From Ruegeria arenilitoris (GTDB lineage Bacteria; Pseudomonadota; Alphaproteobacteria; Rhodobacterales; Rhodobacteraceae), in assembly GCF_013032445.1 (NCBI RefSeq), contig NZ_WQCA01000005.1, forward strand, positions 186,001 to 250,000: a DNA stretch of 64,000 nucleotides. The letters are read 5' to 3'. The notes under the pieces are model-generated. The model was not told where the DNA came from, made no database searches, and saw nothing but the letters and a program-made list of their open reading frames with translations. The translations under genes were made by a program, and so were the position numbers. This document shows positions 34,170-43,896 of the stretch, one piece after another; within the stretch, counting starts at the first letter, position 1, and each line of letters begins with the position of its first letter.

Positions 34170-34940
34170 ATGACCGGGATAAAGCAAACCGTTAAGTTTC
34201 TATACGTCGCACATGAGCCGGTCTCGATCTGGTTTCGCTATGGTTTGATCCTGTTTGATGCCGCGTCTATCGTGTTCTTTGTGGCCACGGCGAATGTTCC
34301 GCACGGACCGGGGATCACCATTGCCAGCCTCTGCGTCGGGTTTGTAATCCTGCTGGATTTCCTCGCTCGACTGTGGATTGCAAAAGACAGATGGAAGCTG
34401 CTGCGCAAGATCTATACGCTCGCCGATATCGTCGTGATCGCCTCGTTGCTGTTAGAGCCGTTCTTGCCTGGAAATCTGGCCTTCGTACGAATTCTACGCG
34501 CATTGCGGCTGATCCACTCGTACCACCTGCTGCGCGATCTGCGGCGCGACAGTCAGTTCTTCCGGACCCATGAGGATGCTGTTATCGCCGCGATCAACCT
34601 GTTGGTGTTCGTGTTCGCAACCTCCACGGCGGTTCTCGTGTTTTTCATTCCCGACAACAGCCAGACCGCCTATATCGATGCGCTCTACTTCACCATGGCA
34701 ACGCTGACCACGACCGGATTCGGCGATATCACCTTGTCGACCCCAAGCGGCAAGTTGTTTTCGGTGTTCATCATGGTGGTCGGCGTGGCGCTTTTCGTTC
34801 GGTTGGCACAGGCGATCTTCATGCCGCAGAAAGTGCGCCACAAATGTCCCAGTTGCGGGCTCTACCGTCATGATCCGGACGCGGTGCATTGCAAACATTG
34901 CGGTGCGACCCTGAGGATCGAGACAGGCGGTACGACCTAA
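34170..34940 (+). CDS. Voltage-gated-type potassium channel with C-terminal zinc ribbon
   Basis: This 256-residue membrane protein has a voltage-sensor-like S1-S4 region, with S4 as FVRILRALRLIHSYHLL (about 105-121). The pore loop carries the potassium selectivity filter TTTGFGD (180-186). After the last helix a zinc ribbon, C226-PS-C229 and C241-KH-C244, replaces the usual cyclic-nucleotide or RCK domain. The ATG at 34170 follows AGAGGCGG; the frame is open upstream but overlaps the carD terminator. It ends overlapping cobS by four bases, convergently. The role of the ribbon is unknown. Confidence 0.88.
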   Translation: MTGIKQTVKFLYVAHEPVSIWFRYGLILFDAASIVFFVATANVPHGPGITIASLCVGFVILLDFLARLWIAKDRWKLLRKIYTLADIVVIASLLLEPFLPGNLAFVRILRALRLIHSYHLLRDLRRDSQFFRTHEDAVIAAINLLVFVFATSTAVLVFFIPDNSQTAYIDALYFTMATLTTTGFGDITLSTPSGKLFSVFIMVVGVALFVRLAQAIFMPQKVRHKCPSCGLYRHDPDAVHCKHCGATLRIETGGTT

Positions 34941-35701
34941 AGTGCCGCGACCGCAGCCGTGACAAAGGTCAATTCGGCCAGTTGTTGTGAGGCTCCCAGA
35001 ATGTCACCGGTTTGACCGCCGATCTTAGCCTTTGCGACCCAAGCCAGCACCGCGACGGCCAGAGCGGCAACGAGGGCGGGCAGGGCGGCTCCTGACCCCA
35101 TCAGAAACACCGCGCAGCTAACGGCCAGCGCAAGCCCGACCGCAACCGTTGCGCCGCGTGGCCCACCGACTGAGTGGCTCAAACCGCTGTTGCGGGCGTT
35201 GGGCAGGGCGCTCATCAGAACCGGCATGAACGCGCGGGACAGGACACACGCGGCGAGGATCGCTCCGTAAGCGCCAGCCGTCAGCAGAGCCGCGATCAGA
35301 GCGATACGCATGAGTTGGCTGAAGATCAGCGTCAGAACGCCATAAGCCCCGATATGGCTGTCCTTCATGATTTCCAAGCGACGTTCCCGCGCGAACCCGC
35401 CCCAAAGCCCGTCCGCGGTGTCAGCCAGCCCGTCTTCATGCATGGCCCCGGTTGAAATCACCAACGTGGTGGTGAGGAGTATAGCCGCGACCAATGCGGG
35501 CAAGCCCAACGCCATTGAGACCCAACCCACAGCACAAGCCAGCAGGCCCACCACCATCCCGACCACGGGGAAAGCCCAGGCGGAATCGGCCTGACGGGCA
35601 AAGATCTTCTCGGGCAGGCGCGGTAATGGCAGGCGCGTCAGCAGCACCAACGCCAGCGGAATGTCCCACGCGGAAATCAGGGTGTTGTCGTTTTTATGCA
35701 C
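34937..35701 (-). CDS. cobS: Adenosylcobinamide-GDP ribazoletransferase CobS
   Basis: This polytopic membrane enzyme joins adenosylcobinamide-GDP and alpha-ribazole in the last steps of cobalamin synthesis. The family signature [18 protein letters not shown] is followed by [15 protein letters not shown]. The start is uncertain. A GTG at 35701 gives a typical N-terminus ([20 protein letters not shown]) and has AAAGG upstream, while another GTG at 35749 would add 16 residues. It is divergent from cobT, which makes its alpha-ribazole phosphate substrate. Confidence 0.93.
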   Translation of the reverse strand: MHKNDNTLISAWDIPLALVLLTRLPLPRLPEKIFARQADSAWAFPVVGMVVGLLACAVGWVSMALGLPALVAAILLTTTLVISTGAMHEDGLADTADGLWGGFARERRLEIMKDSHIGAYGVLTLIFSQLMRIALIAALLTAGAYGAILAACVLSRAFMPVLMSALPNARNSGLSHSVGGPRGATVAVGLALAVSCAVFLMGSGAALPALVAALAVAVLAWVAKAKIGGQTGDILGASQQLAELTFVTAAVAAL

Positions 35702-35780
35702 TCCCGCGCCTTTCCGGGTCTTGTTGGATCGAACGCTTCGGTTAAACACACAGGACCACTCTGATGCAACGAGGCTTTCG

Positions 35781-36794
35781 ATGCTGCCTGAACTTAATGA
35801 CCTGAAAACACTCCGTGATACTTTGACTCAAGCACCTGGCCCGGACGAGGCTGCGCTGCAAGGGGCGGCTGACCGCAACGGGCAATTGACCAAGCCGCCT
35901 GGCGCACTGGGTCGGCTTGAGGATCTGGCGATCTGGTATGCGGGGTGGCGTGGGGATGCCCGTCCGCAGATTACCGCTCCGCAGGTGATTGTGTTTGCGG
36001 GCAACCATGGTGTCACGGCGCAGGGCGTTTCTGCCTTTCCGCCGGAAGTGACCGTGCAGATGGTGATGAATTTCGAACACGGCGGTGCGGCGATCAACCA
36101 ACTGGCCAAGGCTGCTGGCGCGACGATGGATGTGCACGCGCTGAATCTGGACTCTCCTACAGCTGATTTCACCGAAGGCCCGGCCATGTCCGAGGACGAG
36201 CTGCTGCAAGCGCTGCGCACGGGTTGGAATGCGGTTGATCCCAAGGCCGACCTGCTGGTTGTCGGAGAGATGGGGATCGGTAACACCACCCCCGCCGCAG
36301 CAATCGCCTGTGCCCTGTTTGGCGGGGATGCGGCAGACTGGACCGGGCGTGGCACCGGTGTGGATGACGCCGGGCTGATCAACAAAACCCGCGTGGTGGC
36401 CGAAGGCGTGGCGCTGCACGCAGGGGCGGTCGACGGGCTGGATGTTCTGCGCTGCCTTGGCGGTCGTGAGATTGCCGCCATGGCCGGTGCCATCGCCGCC
36501 GCGCGCGTTCTGCGTATTCCGGTCATTCTGGATGGTTTCATCTGCTCGGCAGCTGCGGCCTGTCTGGCGGACGTCTCGGACGATGCGTTGGATCACACCG
36601 TTGCCGGTCACCAGAGTGCAGAAGGCGCGCATGGTGCTGTGCTGGAAAAACTCGGCAAAGAACCGATGCTGAGCCTTGGCTTGCGACTGGGCGAGGGCTC
36701 GGGCGGGGCGCTGGCGATCAACATTCTGAAAAGCGCGGTCGCATGCCATTCTGGCATGGCCACTTTTGCCGAGGCTGGCGTCTCAGACGGGTAA
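35781..36794 (+). CDS. cobT: Nicotinate-nucleotide-dimethylbenzimidazole phosphoribosyltransferase CobT
   Basis: This 337-residue cytoplasmic enzyme activates the lower ligand of cobalamin as alpha-ribazole phosphate. Conserved stretches include [39 protein letters not shown] and the catalytic Glu in LGEGSGGAL (E305). The ATG at 35781 has GAGG six bases upstream. A frame open further upstream is antisense to cobS. Confidence 0.96.
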   Translation: MLPELNDLKTLRDTLTQAPGPDEAALQGAADRNGQLTKPPGALGRLEDLAIWYAGWRGDARPQITAPQVIVFAGNHGVTAQGVSAFPPEVTVQMVMNFEHGGAAINQLAKAAGATMDVHALNLDSPTADFTEGPAMSEDELLQALRTGWNAVDPKADLLVVGEMGIGNTTPAAAIACALFGGDAADWTGRGTGVDDAGLINKTRVVAEGVALHAGAVDGLDVLRCLGGREIAAMAGAIAAARVLRIPVILDGFICSAAAACLADVSDDALDHTVAGHQSAEGAHGAVLEKLGKEPMLSLGLRLGEGSGGALAINILKSAVACHSGMATFAEAGVSDG

Positions 36795-36822
36795 CCCGAT
36801 AGGCCTGATCCGCATTACAGGG

Positions 36823-38703
36823 TCAGGCCGATTTCTGGGCGTGCTTTTCGGCCAGTTCCAAAAGCTCGGTTTCCAGATCCTTCTCGAATTGCTGCGCGCG
36901 TTCGATGTATTTCTTGTTTTCAGCCGTCGGCATTCCCGGGATCCACAAATCGGCCAATTCGCGGATTGATGTACGGTCGTGGTGGTAGAAAGTTTGCTCG
37001 GCCTGTGCGGCCTCATATTCGCTGAGGCCGATATTCTCGAGCACATAACGCCCGGCCCGCAGTGAACTGTCGAACATTTCGCGCACGATGTCGTTCGCGC
37101 CTGCTTGATACAGCTCGTACACGTGGGTGCGGTCATGGGCGCGGGCGATGATGTGCAGATCCGGGCGCTGACGCCGGGCAAAGCTGACGATCCGCGTCAC
37201 TTGCTTGCGGTCGTCCATCGCGGCAACAAGCACGGTCGCTTTCTCAAGCCCTGCAGCGCGCAGCAACTCGGGCCGGGTTGGATCGCCCAGAAATCCTTTA
37301 ACGCCAAAGCGCCGCATCAATTGGATGGTTTCGATATTATGGTCCAGAACGATAGTTTTGAACCCGCTGGCGCGAACCAGACGGTTCACGATCTGACCAA
37401 AACGACCGATGCCAGCGATGATCACCGGGCCTTGCTCGTCGATTTTATCTGGTTCCGGTTGCGGACCGTTGTCTCTGATCCGGCGGGACAGCAGGTCGTA
37501 GATGATGAACAGAAGCGGTGTGATCAGCATGGTAAGGGCGATGATCATCAGCAGTTTTTGTGACAGGTCGGACGGGATGACGTTCTGCTGGGTCGAGAAG
37601 GCCAGCAGGACAAAACCAAACTCACCAGCCTGCGCGAGGCCCAGGGTGAACAACCAGTGATCCCGGCCGCGCAGCTTGAAGGCGCGTCCGACCAGAAACA
37701 GAATGATCCCTTTGAAAAGGATAACCAGAAGGGCCAGCCCGATTAACTCAAGCGGATCATTGAAGAAATAGGCAATATCAATCCCGGCGCCGACTGTGAT
37801 GAAGAACAGGCCCAGGAACAGGCCCTTGAACGGCTCAAGGTCGCTTTCCATTTCATGCCGGAATTCCGAGCTGGCCAGAACAACACCCGCCAGAAACGCG
37901 CCCAGAGCAGGAGAGAGGCCAACAAGCGTCATCAGGAAAGAGATCCCGACAACGATCATAAGCGCCAGCGCGGTATACATCTCACGTAGACGTGTCGCGT
38001 GGATAAAGCGGAACAGGGGCCGTGTAAGGTAGACTCCGGCAAGGATCACGAACGCGATTGCACCGATGGTTACCAAGGTGACGGCCCAACCCGGCAGGCC
38101 TTCGACCAGAGACAAGCTGTGGTGTCCTGTATCGTGCAGGTCTTTCACCCCACGGTCGATAGATCCGTCGCTTTCCAGATGCGGTATGGAAGGCAACGCC
38201 AACAGAGGAAGCAGCGCCAGAATAGGGATAACCGCGATATCCTGCGTCAGCAGCACTGAAAACGTGGCCCGACCGCCATTGGTCTGCATCAGCCCCTTTT
38301 CTGACAGCGTTTGCAACACGATCGCTGTTGAGGACAACGACAGGGTCAACCCGACCGCCAAAGCGACCGACCAAGGGTGGCCTGAGTACATGGCGACGCC
38401 GGCGATGGCAGCGGTGGACAGTCCGACCTGCAGGCCACCCAGACCCAACAGTCTGTCCCGCATATCCCACAGCGCGCGGGGCTCAAGCTCCAGCCCGATC
38501 AGGAACAGCATCATGACCACGCCGAACTCGGCCACGTGTTGCAGGCTTTCGGTTTCGGCTCCGACAAGGCCGAACATAGGGCCGATGACAATGCCTGCAG
38601 CCAGATACCCCAACACGGACCCCAACCCCAGGCGCGCCGACAGGGGCACGGCGATCACGGCAGCTGCCAGATAGATCGAGGCCTGATAGAGGAAGTCGTC
38701 CAT
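36823..38703 (-). CDS. KefB/CPA2-type cation:proton antiporter with RCK domain
   Basis: This 626-residue protein has about twelve transmembrane segments of the Na+/H+ exchanger fold (YLAAGIVIGPMFGLV, FLIGLELEP, SPALGAFLAGVVLASSEF). A cytoplasmic TrkA-N/RCK Rossmann domain follows (VIIAGIGRFGQIVNRLV, FLGDPTRPELL). It resembles the glutathione-gated KefB/KefC potassium efflux systems. No KefF/G-like partner lies beside it, so the gating ligand is uncertain. Confidence 0.92.
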   Translation of the reverse strand: MDDFLYQASIYLAAAVIAVPLSARLGLGSVLGYLAAGIVIGPMFGLVGAETESLQHVAEFGVVMMLFLIGLELEPRALWDMRDRLLGLGGLQVGLSTAAIAGVAMYSGHPWSVALAVGLTLSLSSTAIVLQTLSEKGLMQTNGGRATFSVLLTQDIAVIPILALLPLLALPSIPHLESDGSIDRGVKDLHDTGHHSLSLVEGLPGWAVTLVTIGAIAFVILAGVYLTRPLFRFIHATRLREMYTALALMIVVGISFLMTLVGLSPALGAFLAGVVLASSEFRHEMESDLEPFKGLFLGLFFITVGAGIDIAYFFNDPLELIGLALLVILFKGIILFLVGRAFKLRGRDHWLFTLGLAQAGEFGFVLLAFSTQQNVIPSDLSQKLLMIIALTMLITPLLFIIYDLLSRRIRDNGPQPEPDKIDEQGPVIIAGIGRFGQIVNRLVRASGFKTIVLDHNIETIQLMRRFGVKGFLGDPTRPELLRAAGLEKATVLVAAMDDRKQVTRIVSFARRQRPDLHIIARAHDRTHVYELYQAGANDIVREMFDSSLRAGRYVLENIGLSEYEAAQAEQTFYHHDRTSIRELADLWIPGMPTAENKKYIERAQQFEKDLETELLELAEKHAQKSA

Positions 38704-38722
38704 GTCGGTCCTTTCGGTCAGG

Positions 38723-39178
38723 TCAGGTGGGCAAAGGGGCGTCGCGCTTGAGCTGGTCCATCACGATCTGGCTTTGCACTCGTGCGACGGCAGGATGCGG
38801 CAGTATCACCTGATGAAGCAAGCGGTTGAGCGCAGATAAATCATCGCAATAAACATGGAGCAAATAATCTGCTTCTCCAGTCATCGTCCAGGCACTGGTG
38901 ATCTCGGGGCGCGTGTCGACCATACGGGCGAAGCTTTCCGATTGATCGGGGCCATGCGTGCCTAGGTGGACCTGAACGAATCCCTGAACGTTCAAGCCCA
39001 GCTTGAGCGGGTCCAGCCGCGCGGCGTAACCGGTGATATACCCTTCGGCCTCAAGTCTCTGCCGTCGTCGTCCAGCCTGGCTGGGCGACAGATTCAGCAT
39101 TTCACCCAATTGATGCGCGGTCAGATGGGCATCCTTCTGCAGGGCAGACAGCAGGCGCGTGTCGGTTGCATCCAGCAT
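38723..39178 (-). CDS. Lrp/AsnC-family transcriptional regulator
   Basis: This 151-residue protein has an N-terminal HTH (TAHQLGEMLNLSPSQAGRRR) and a C-terminal RAM ligand-binding domain (WTMTGEADYLLHVYCDDLSA). It is divergent from hppD across a 146-base gap that must hold both promoters. Local control of tyrosine/phenylalanine degradation is likely but inferred. No clear palindromic operator stands out in the gap. Confidence 0.9.
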   Translation of the reverse strand: MLDATDTRLLSALQKDAHLTAHQLGEMLNLSPSQAGRRRQRLEAEGYITGYAARLDPLKLGLNVQGFVQVHLGTHGPDQSESFARMVDTRPEITSAWTMTGEADYLLHVYCDDLSALNRLLHQVILPHPAVARVQSQIVMDQLKRDAPLPT

Positions 39179-39324
39179 ATGCGGACTTTCTTCATTCAGG
39201 CTAGAAATGATGCGGCTTTTGCGCGTTTGATCCTAGGTTACACGAAAACTATGCGCAGAAACAGCGCGAGATAAGGAGTATTTTGGAATCAGCAAAGAAA
39301 TTCCTGTTTTGAAAGAGGTGCACC

Positions 39325-40422
39325 ATGGGTCCTTTCCCTCATAACGCCCCGAAGTCTGTCATCAGCAAAGAAAACCCGGTCGGTACCGACGGGTTTGAAT
39401 TTGTGGAGTTTGCGCATCCTGAACCGCAGGAATTGCGAGACCTGTTCACCAAGATGGGCTTTGAAAAAGTTGGCTACCACACAGACAGACCCGCAGTTGA
39501 GCTGTGGCAGCAAGGCGACGTCACCTACATCCTGAATGCCGACCCTGAAAGCTTCGCCGCACGGTTTGTTGCCGAGCACGGCCCCTGCGCATCAGCGATG
39601 GGTTGGCGGGTCGTGAACGCGCAACAAGCCTATGAACACGCGGTTGCCAAAGGCGCCGAACCCTATGACGCGGCGGACAAGACCATGGATGTTCCCGCAA
39701 TCAGGGGCATTGGAGGGTCGCTGATCTACTTCATCGATCAGTATCATGACACTTCTCCGTACAACCATGAGTTCACCTGGACCAAACAGTCCAAGCCGCG
39801 CGGCGACGGGTTCTATTACCTCGACCATCTGACGCACAACGTGTACCGCGGGAATATGGACAAGTGGTTTAAGTTCTACGAAAGCCTGTTCAACTTCCGT
39901 GAAATTCGGTTCTTTGACATTCAGGGTAAGTATACCGGCCTCTTTAGTCGCGCCCTGACGTCGCCCTGTGGCCGTATCCGCATTCCGATCAACGAGGATC
40001 GTGGTGAGACCGGGCAGATCGTATCCTACCTGAACAAGTACAAAGGCGAGGGCATTCAGCATATCGCGGTGGGCAGCGAGGATATCTATGCATCGACCGA
40101 TGCGATTGCCGAGAAAGGGTTGAAGTTCATGCCGGGCCCGAACACCGCTTACTACGATATGTCCAAAGACCGCGTCACCGACCACGAAGAGCCGCTTGAT
40201 CGCATGATGAAGCACGGCATCCTGATCGACGGCGAGGGCGTTGTAGATGGCGGTGAGACCCGGATCCTGCTGCAAATCTTCTCGAAAACCGTGATCGGCC
40301 CGATCTTTTTCGAGTTTATTCAGCGTAAAGGGGATGACGGGTTTGGTGAGGGAAACTTCCAGGCTCTGTTCGAATCCATTGAACGCGAACAGATTGAAAG
40401 CGGTGAAATTTCAGCTGCTTGA
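39325..40422 (+). CDS. hppD: 4-hydroxyphenylpyruvate dioxygenase
   Basis: This 365-residue non-haem iron dioxygenase converts 4-hydroxyphenylpyruvate to homogentisate in tyrosine catabolism. The iron ligands are H168 (YLDHLTHNV), H246 (GIQHIAVG) and E330 (GPIFFEFIQRKGDDGFGEGN). GAGGTG precedes the ATG. The length and both vicinal-oxygen-chelate halves are complete. No other homogentisate pathway genes are in the window. Confidence 0.96.
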   Translation: MGPFPHNAPKSVISKENPVGTDGFEFVEFAHPEPQELRDLFTKMGFEKVGYHTDRPAVELWQQGDVTYILNADPESFAARFVAEHGPCASAMGWRVVNAQQAYEHAVAKGAEPYDAADKTMDVPAIRGIGGSLIYFIDQYHDTSPYNHEFTWTKQSKPRGDGFYYLDHLTHNVYRGNMDKWFKFYESLFNFREIRFFDIQGKYTGLFSRALTSPCGRIRIPINEDRGETGQIVSYLNKYKGEGIQHIAVGSEDIYASTDAIAEKGLKFMPGPNTAYYDMSKDRVTDHEEPLDRMMKHGILIDGEGVVDGGETRILLQIFSKTVIGPIFFEFIQRKGDDGFGEGNFQALFESIEREQIESGEISAA

Positions 40423-40434
40423 TTGAATGATTTG

Positions 40435-40459
40435 AAGCGGCGGGCATTTCCGCCGCTTT
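40435..40459. terminator. Bidirectional terminator between hppD and the minus-strand gene
   Basis: AAGCGGCGG/CCGCCGCTT with a six-base loop is followed by T on the plus strand. Its right arm runs into the stop codon of the converging gene at 40458. Confidence 0.8.
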
Positions 40460-42320
40460 AACCACGTGGCATTTTCAGCGTCAGGTTCCGGCCGCTTTTC
40501 TGATATCGCAACTCGCTGTCGCCAATGGCGACGACTTTGCCACCGTCCAGCCTGTCGCCCACTTTCAACTTTTTGTAGCGACCGCTGGGTAGGCGCACCA
40601 GCGCGCGGCGGTTGGCGGGTGTGCCGTAGACACCGATCAGGTTCAGCTTACGCAGGTTCAACGCATTGTCGATCGTAGCCTGTCGCGCAACCGAGGCCGA
40701 TGACGGAATCTTGGGAGCTACGGCTTTTGGCTGGAACGACCCGGCCTCAAGCTGACTGATGCCAGCCGCCGAACCCAAACTGGCGGTCTGGGTGCTTGAC
40801 GAAGGGGCTAGACCCGCTGGACGCGTCTTGGGACGCGGTACGCTCAATCCTCCCAGCACTACTGGCGCCGGTTCTTCCTCAACTTCTTGCCGTTGCAGGG
40901 ATGCCGGGCGCAGTTTGGGGCGCAGCGCCGCCAGCTCGTCGCGTGAGCGCCCGCCCAGTTGCTGGCGCTCAAACCGTTCATTCAGGTCGCTTGGGCGTGA
41001 TTTGGGGCGCAGCCCTGCCAACCTGTCAGAAGGTTCTTCCAGTGTAGGTTCCTGCTCAAATCGGACAGGAGGGGTAGGCGGTACCTTCGATGGACGTCCA
41101 AGATAGACGACGATCCCCTCTGGGGTCGTCGCTCCTTCAACACTGGGATTGACCAGACCTTGTTCATTCAGTTCGAACCGTGACCCGGCAACGCTGGGCA
41201 GCGCGACTTGGTCGAAGGGCAAATCGGTATCAAAACTCTCGATTGAAGGCAGGGCTATTGCGTCGTTGGACAGGTTAGAGTTGTCGATGGATGCCAGATA
41301 CAGTTCGTCCAGTGCCGGCAGAACCGGGGGCAGCAGAGGTTCGGGTGCAGTGATCTCTATACCCTCTTGCTCTGGGATGTCCTGAGGGTCTGGGTCCTGA
41401 GCGATTTCTTCTACTGGCGTAGGCGCCACGTTCAGCGCTTCGAGGATCGCGGCATCTGTGGCTGAAAGGTCAGTGTCGTCGGCCGAGGCGGCATCCTGTT
41501 CGCGCTCAGCTGTGTCGGGGGGCAGTGTTTCCGGCTCGGCTTGCACTTCTGGTGCGACGTCAACGACCTGAGTTTCAGGCGCGGGCGGGGAGGTTTCGCT
41601 CTGCGCGGTTTCCGCTTCTTCGCCTCTATTCGACGCGATCAGGGCCCACGCACCCAACGCTAGCACGATTGCGAGGCAGGCTGCGGCCGGGATTACATAT
41701 CGCTTGACCGGCGTTTCAGAGGTCGCCTTGGGAGCCGCGCCCACAGATGGCGTACGGAATACTTCCGGAGGCGTGGTGTTTGCAATGGTGTGGACGTTAG
41801 ACGCAGTGGTTTCACTGTTGTGTGGTGCCGCTGGGTCTTTGTATTCCGTTGTATGTTCTGAAAACAACGGTTCCGTCGGGAAGAGGTCCGGATTGGTGTC
41901 TGCCGTAAACTGAACCGGAATGAACCCGTGCTCGGTCGCGAAATCGCGCGCTTCGCTTAGCGTCTGTTTCGTGATGGCCGCGACATGGGTGGTTGCGCCG
42001 GCCCTTGCGGTGTCAAAGACCAGATCGTCGACCGAATAGGGGGTTGCATCAGCCAGCGCCGACCGCGCCCGGCTTTCACGTTCCTCGGGCGATTCTCCGT
42101 CTGTTTCCGTCGACAGGAACCGGACTTGATCCGCAGGAATCACAACCTTGCAGCTCAGGTTGTTTTCCAGAGCAAACGCTGTGTCCCGCAATGCGTGTAG
42201 CTGCGCGTTCAGGTCTGGCGCATCCAGCGCAACCTCACCTATGCAATACCAGTCGCCATCGGACTGGTGATGCACAGAAATTCCGGTCGCAGAAAAAGAC
42301 AGCGCAAAGGCGGGTTTCAT
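40458..42320 (-). CDS. Single-pass membrane protein with PilM/GspL-like and PilP/GspC-like ends
   Basis: The 620-residue protein has a cytoplasmic N-terminal domain (1-150: DQVRFLSTETDGE, RSALADATPYSVDDLVFD) that reads like the actin-fold part of PilM/GspL. One transmembrane helix follows at about 208-230. A long acidic, proline-rich linker holds three copies of an RPKxRPxxL motif. The C-terminal beta-rich domain (NLIGVYGTPANRRALVRLPS, then KLKVGDRLDGGKVVAIGDSE) resembles PilP/GspC. It would link the cytoplasm to the periplasm in an envelope assembly. No other pilus or secretion genes flank it. The domain assignments are by eye. Confidence 0.65.
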   Translation of the reverse strand: MKPAFALSFSATGISVHHQSDGDWYCIGEVALDAPDLNAQLHALRDTAFALENNLSCKVVIPADQVRFLSTETDGESPEERESRARSALADATPYSVDDLVFDTARAGATTHVAAITKQTLSEARDFATEHGFIPVQFTADTNPDLFPTEPLFSEHTTEYKDPAAPHNSETTASNVHTIANTTPPEVFRTPSVGAAPKATSETPVKRYVIPAAACLAIVLALGAWALIASNRGEEAETAQSETSPPAPETQVVDVAPEVQAEPETLPPDTAEREQDAASADDTDLSATDAAILEALNVAPTPVEEIAQDPDPQDIPEQEGIEITAPEPLLPPVLPALDELYLASIDNSNLSNDAIALPSIESFDTDLPFDQVALPSVAGSRFELNEQGLVNPSVEGATTPEGIVVYLGRPSKVPPTPPVRFEQEPTLEEPSDRLAGLRPKSRPSDLNERFERQQLGGRSRDELAALRPKLRPASLQRQEVEEEPAPVVLGGLSVPRPKTRPAGLAPSSSTQTASLGSAAGISQLEAGSFQPKAVAPKIPSSASVARQATIDNALNLRKLNLIGVYGTPANRRALVRLPSGRYKKLKVGDRLDGGKVVAIGDSELRYQKSGRNLTLKMPRG

Positions 42321-42484
42321 ATTCCCGAGGAACCATAATTGTCAGCATCAATGCAAACGACATTTCGTCCGCAGAGAGACATTAAAGCAGGTTCCCGCCG
42401 AGGGAAAGAAAAAGCCGGAAGTTCCCCTTGTTTGATCCGCCCTGTCGCCACCATGTTGTTAGTAGAGAATTTGGAGGGAAGACC

Positions 42485-43180
42485 TTGAAGAAAATCGCTT
42501 TTCTGGCCGCGATGATGGCCGTGACTGCAGCAGGCATGGCCCATGCGGAAGAACGTCGCATCACTGTGGATGCGACCGGAACCGTTCAGGCCGCGCCCGA
42601 TATGGCAACCATCACTCTGGGCGTCACTAACGAAGATACAGAGGCATCGAACGCCATGCAGGCGACCTCTGATGCCGTGGCACGGATTCTGAAGCGGCTG
42701 GAGGACATGGGTGTTGAAACCCGCGACGTGCAAACTCGCGATTTGTCACTATCGCCGGTCTGGTCCGGTCGCAACAACTCCAGCGGTGAGCGGCCTGAGA
42801 TTACAGGGTTTGTCGCCTCGAATAACGTACAGGTGCGCGTGCGTGATCTGACCAAGCTGGGAACTATCATGGATGCGGTCATTCAGGACGGCGCCAATGA
42901 CTTCGGCGGGCTGAGCTTTGGTGTCCAGGATCCTGCCCCGCTGCAGGCAGAGGCGCGCGCCAAGGCCGTGGCCGAGGCCACCGCAAAGGCCGAGCAATTG
43001 GCGCAGGCGGCCAACGTGACTTTGGGGCAGGTTCAGACGATCAGCGAACAGGCTGGCGGTGTCCGCCCCGCGCCTCAGATGCGCGCGATGAGCATGGCCG
43101 AGGGCGGAGGTGTTCCTGTTGCGGGGGGCGAGATTTCAGTCTCGGTCAACGTGACGATGGAATTCGGGATTTACGACTGA
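42485..43180 (+). CDS. SIMPL (DUF541) periplasmic protein
   Basis: The 231-residue product begins at a TTG with GGAGG seven bases upstream, directly ahead of a signal peptide (KKIAFLAAMMAVTAAGMAHA). The SIMPL domain is recognised from ITVDATGTVQAAPDMATITL and VQTRDLSLSPVW near the N-terminus, and ISVSVNVTMEF at the end. The family is linked to oxidative stress in the envelope, but the mechanism is unknown. Its last 45 bases overlap the acetyltransferase gene on the other strand. Confidence 0.88.
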   Translation: MKKIAFLAAMMAVTAAGMAHAEERRITVDATGTVQAAPDMATITLGVTNEDTEASNAMQATSDAVARILKRLEDMGVETRDVQTRDLSLSPVWSGRNNSSGERPEITGFVASNNVQVRVRDLTKLGTIMDAVIQDGANDFGGLSFGVQDPAPLQAEARAKAVAEATAKAEQLAQAANVTLGQVQTISEQAGGVRPAPQMRAMSMAEGGGVPVAGGEISVSVNVTMEFGIYD

Positions 43181-43894
43181 ACCGGTAGTTTTGGCACGGG
43201 CCTTCAGCGGTTGTCGCTGTTGGCCCGTCTGGTCGAAATTGTCGGGCGACAGCCAGGCCTCGAACGCGGTTTTGATGCGCGGCCATTCGGTGTCGAGGAT
43301 CGAGTACCACGCCGTATCCCGGTTGCGACCCTTGTAGTGAGTCGCTTGCCGGAAGATGCCCTCGAAGATAAAGCCCAACCGCTCTGCCGCGCCGCAGGAG
43401 GCGGCATTCAGAGCATCGCATTTCCATTCATACCGGCGATAGCCCAACTCGTCGAAAACACGGCGCATCATCAGGTACATGGTCTCGGTCGATTTCGGAC
43501 TGCGCTGCAATAGGGGCGAGAAGTGGATGTGCCCAACTTCGATCGCACCTGCCGCAGGTTCAATGCGCAGAAACGAGGCCATGCCGATAGGTGTCTCGTT
43601 TTCATCGAGCACCGTGTGGAACATCGGGTCGGCATCAATGCAGGTCGCGCGGGCCCATTCCACAAAATTGTGTTCTGAGTCGAACGGCCCATAGGGCAGG
43701 TAGGTCCAGTTGCGACCGTCCGTATCGTTGGCAAACGCCCGGTAAAGCCCGGGCGCGTGCCGGTTTACGTCCAGCGGCACGACAGAACAATATTGGCCAT
43801 CCATTGGCGTATAGGGCGGTGTCGGGCGAGGGAAATCGCCCGAAACCGGCTTGCCAACAGGTTGACCCAGATCGTTGGTGTCGTACTCGCTCAT
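43136..43894 (-). CDS. GNAT-family N-acetyltransferase (RimJ/RimL type)
   Basis: This 252-residue protein has the RimJ-like acetyltransferase layout: IGMASFLRIEPAAGAIEVGH, then YRRYEWKCDALNAASCGAAE with ERLGFIFEGIFRQ. The substrate is unknown. Its ATG lies two bases downstream of the metY stop on the same strand, so it may be co-transcribed with metY. Confidence 0.88.
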   Translation of the reverse strand: MSEYDTNDLGQPVGKPVSGDFPRPTPPYTPMDGQYCSVVPLDVNRHAPGLYRAFANDTDGRNWTYLPYGPFDSEHNFVEWARATCIDADPMFHTVLDENETPIGMASFLRIEPAAGAIEVGHIHFSPLLQRSPKSTETMYLMMRRVFDELGYRRYEWKCDALNAASCGAAERLGFIFEGIFRQATHYKGRNRDTAWYSILDTEWPRIKTAFEAWLSPDNFDQTGQQRQPLKARAKTTGSVVNPEFHRHVDRD

Positions 43895-43896
43895 CC

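Noticed and set aside
33335..34171. Long minus-strand frame opposite carD
   Set aside because: It is antisense to carD, which has clear domain signatures, and spans the carD terminator.
35702..35780. Possible cobalamin riboswitch between cobS and cobT
   Set aside because: The gap is far too short for the aptamer and no B12-box-like sequence is present.
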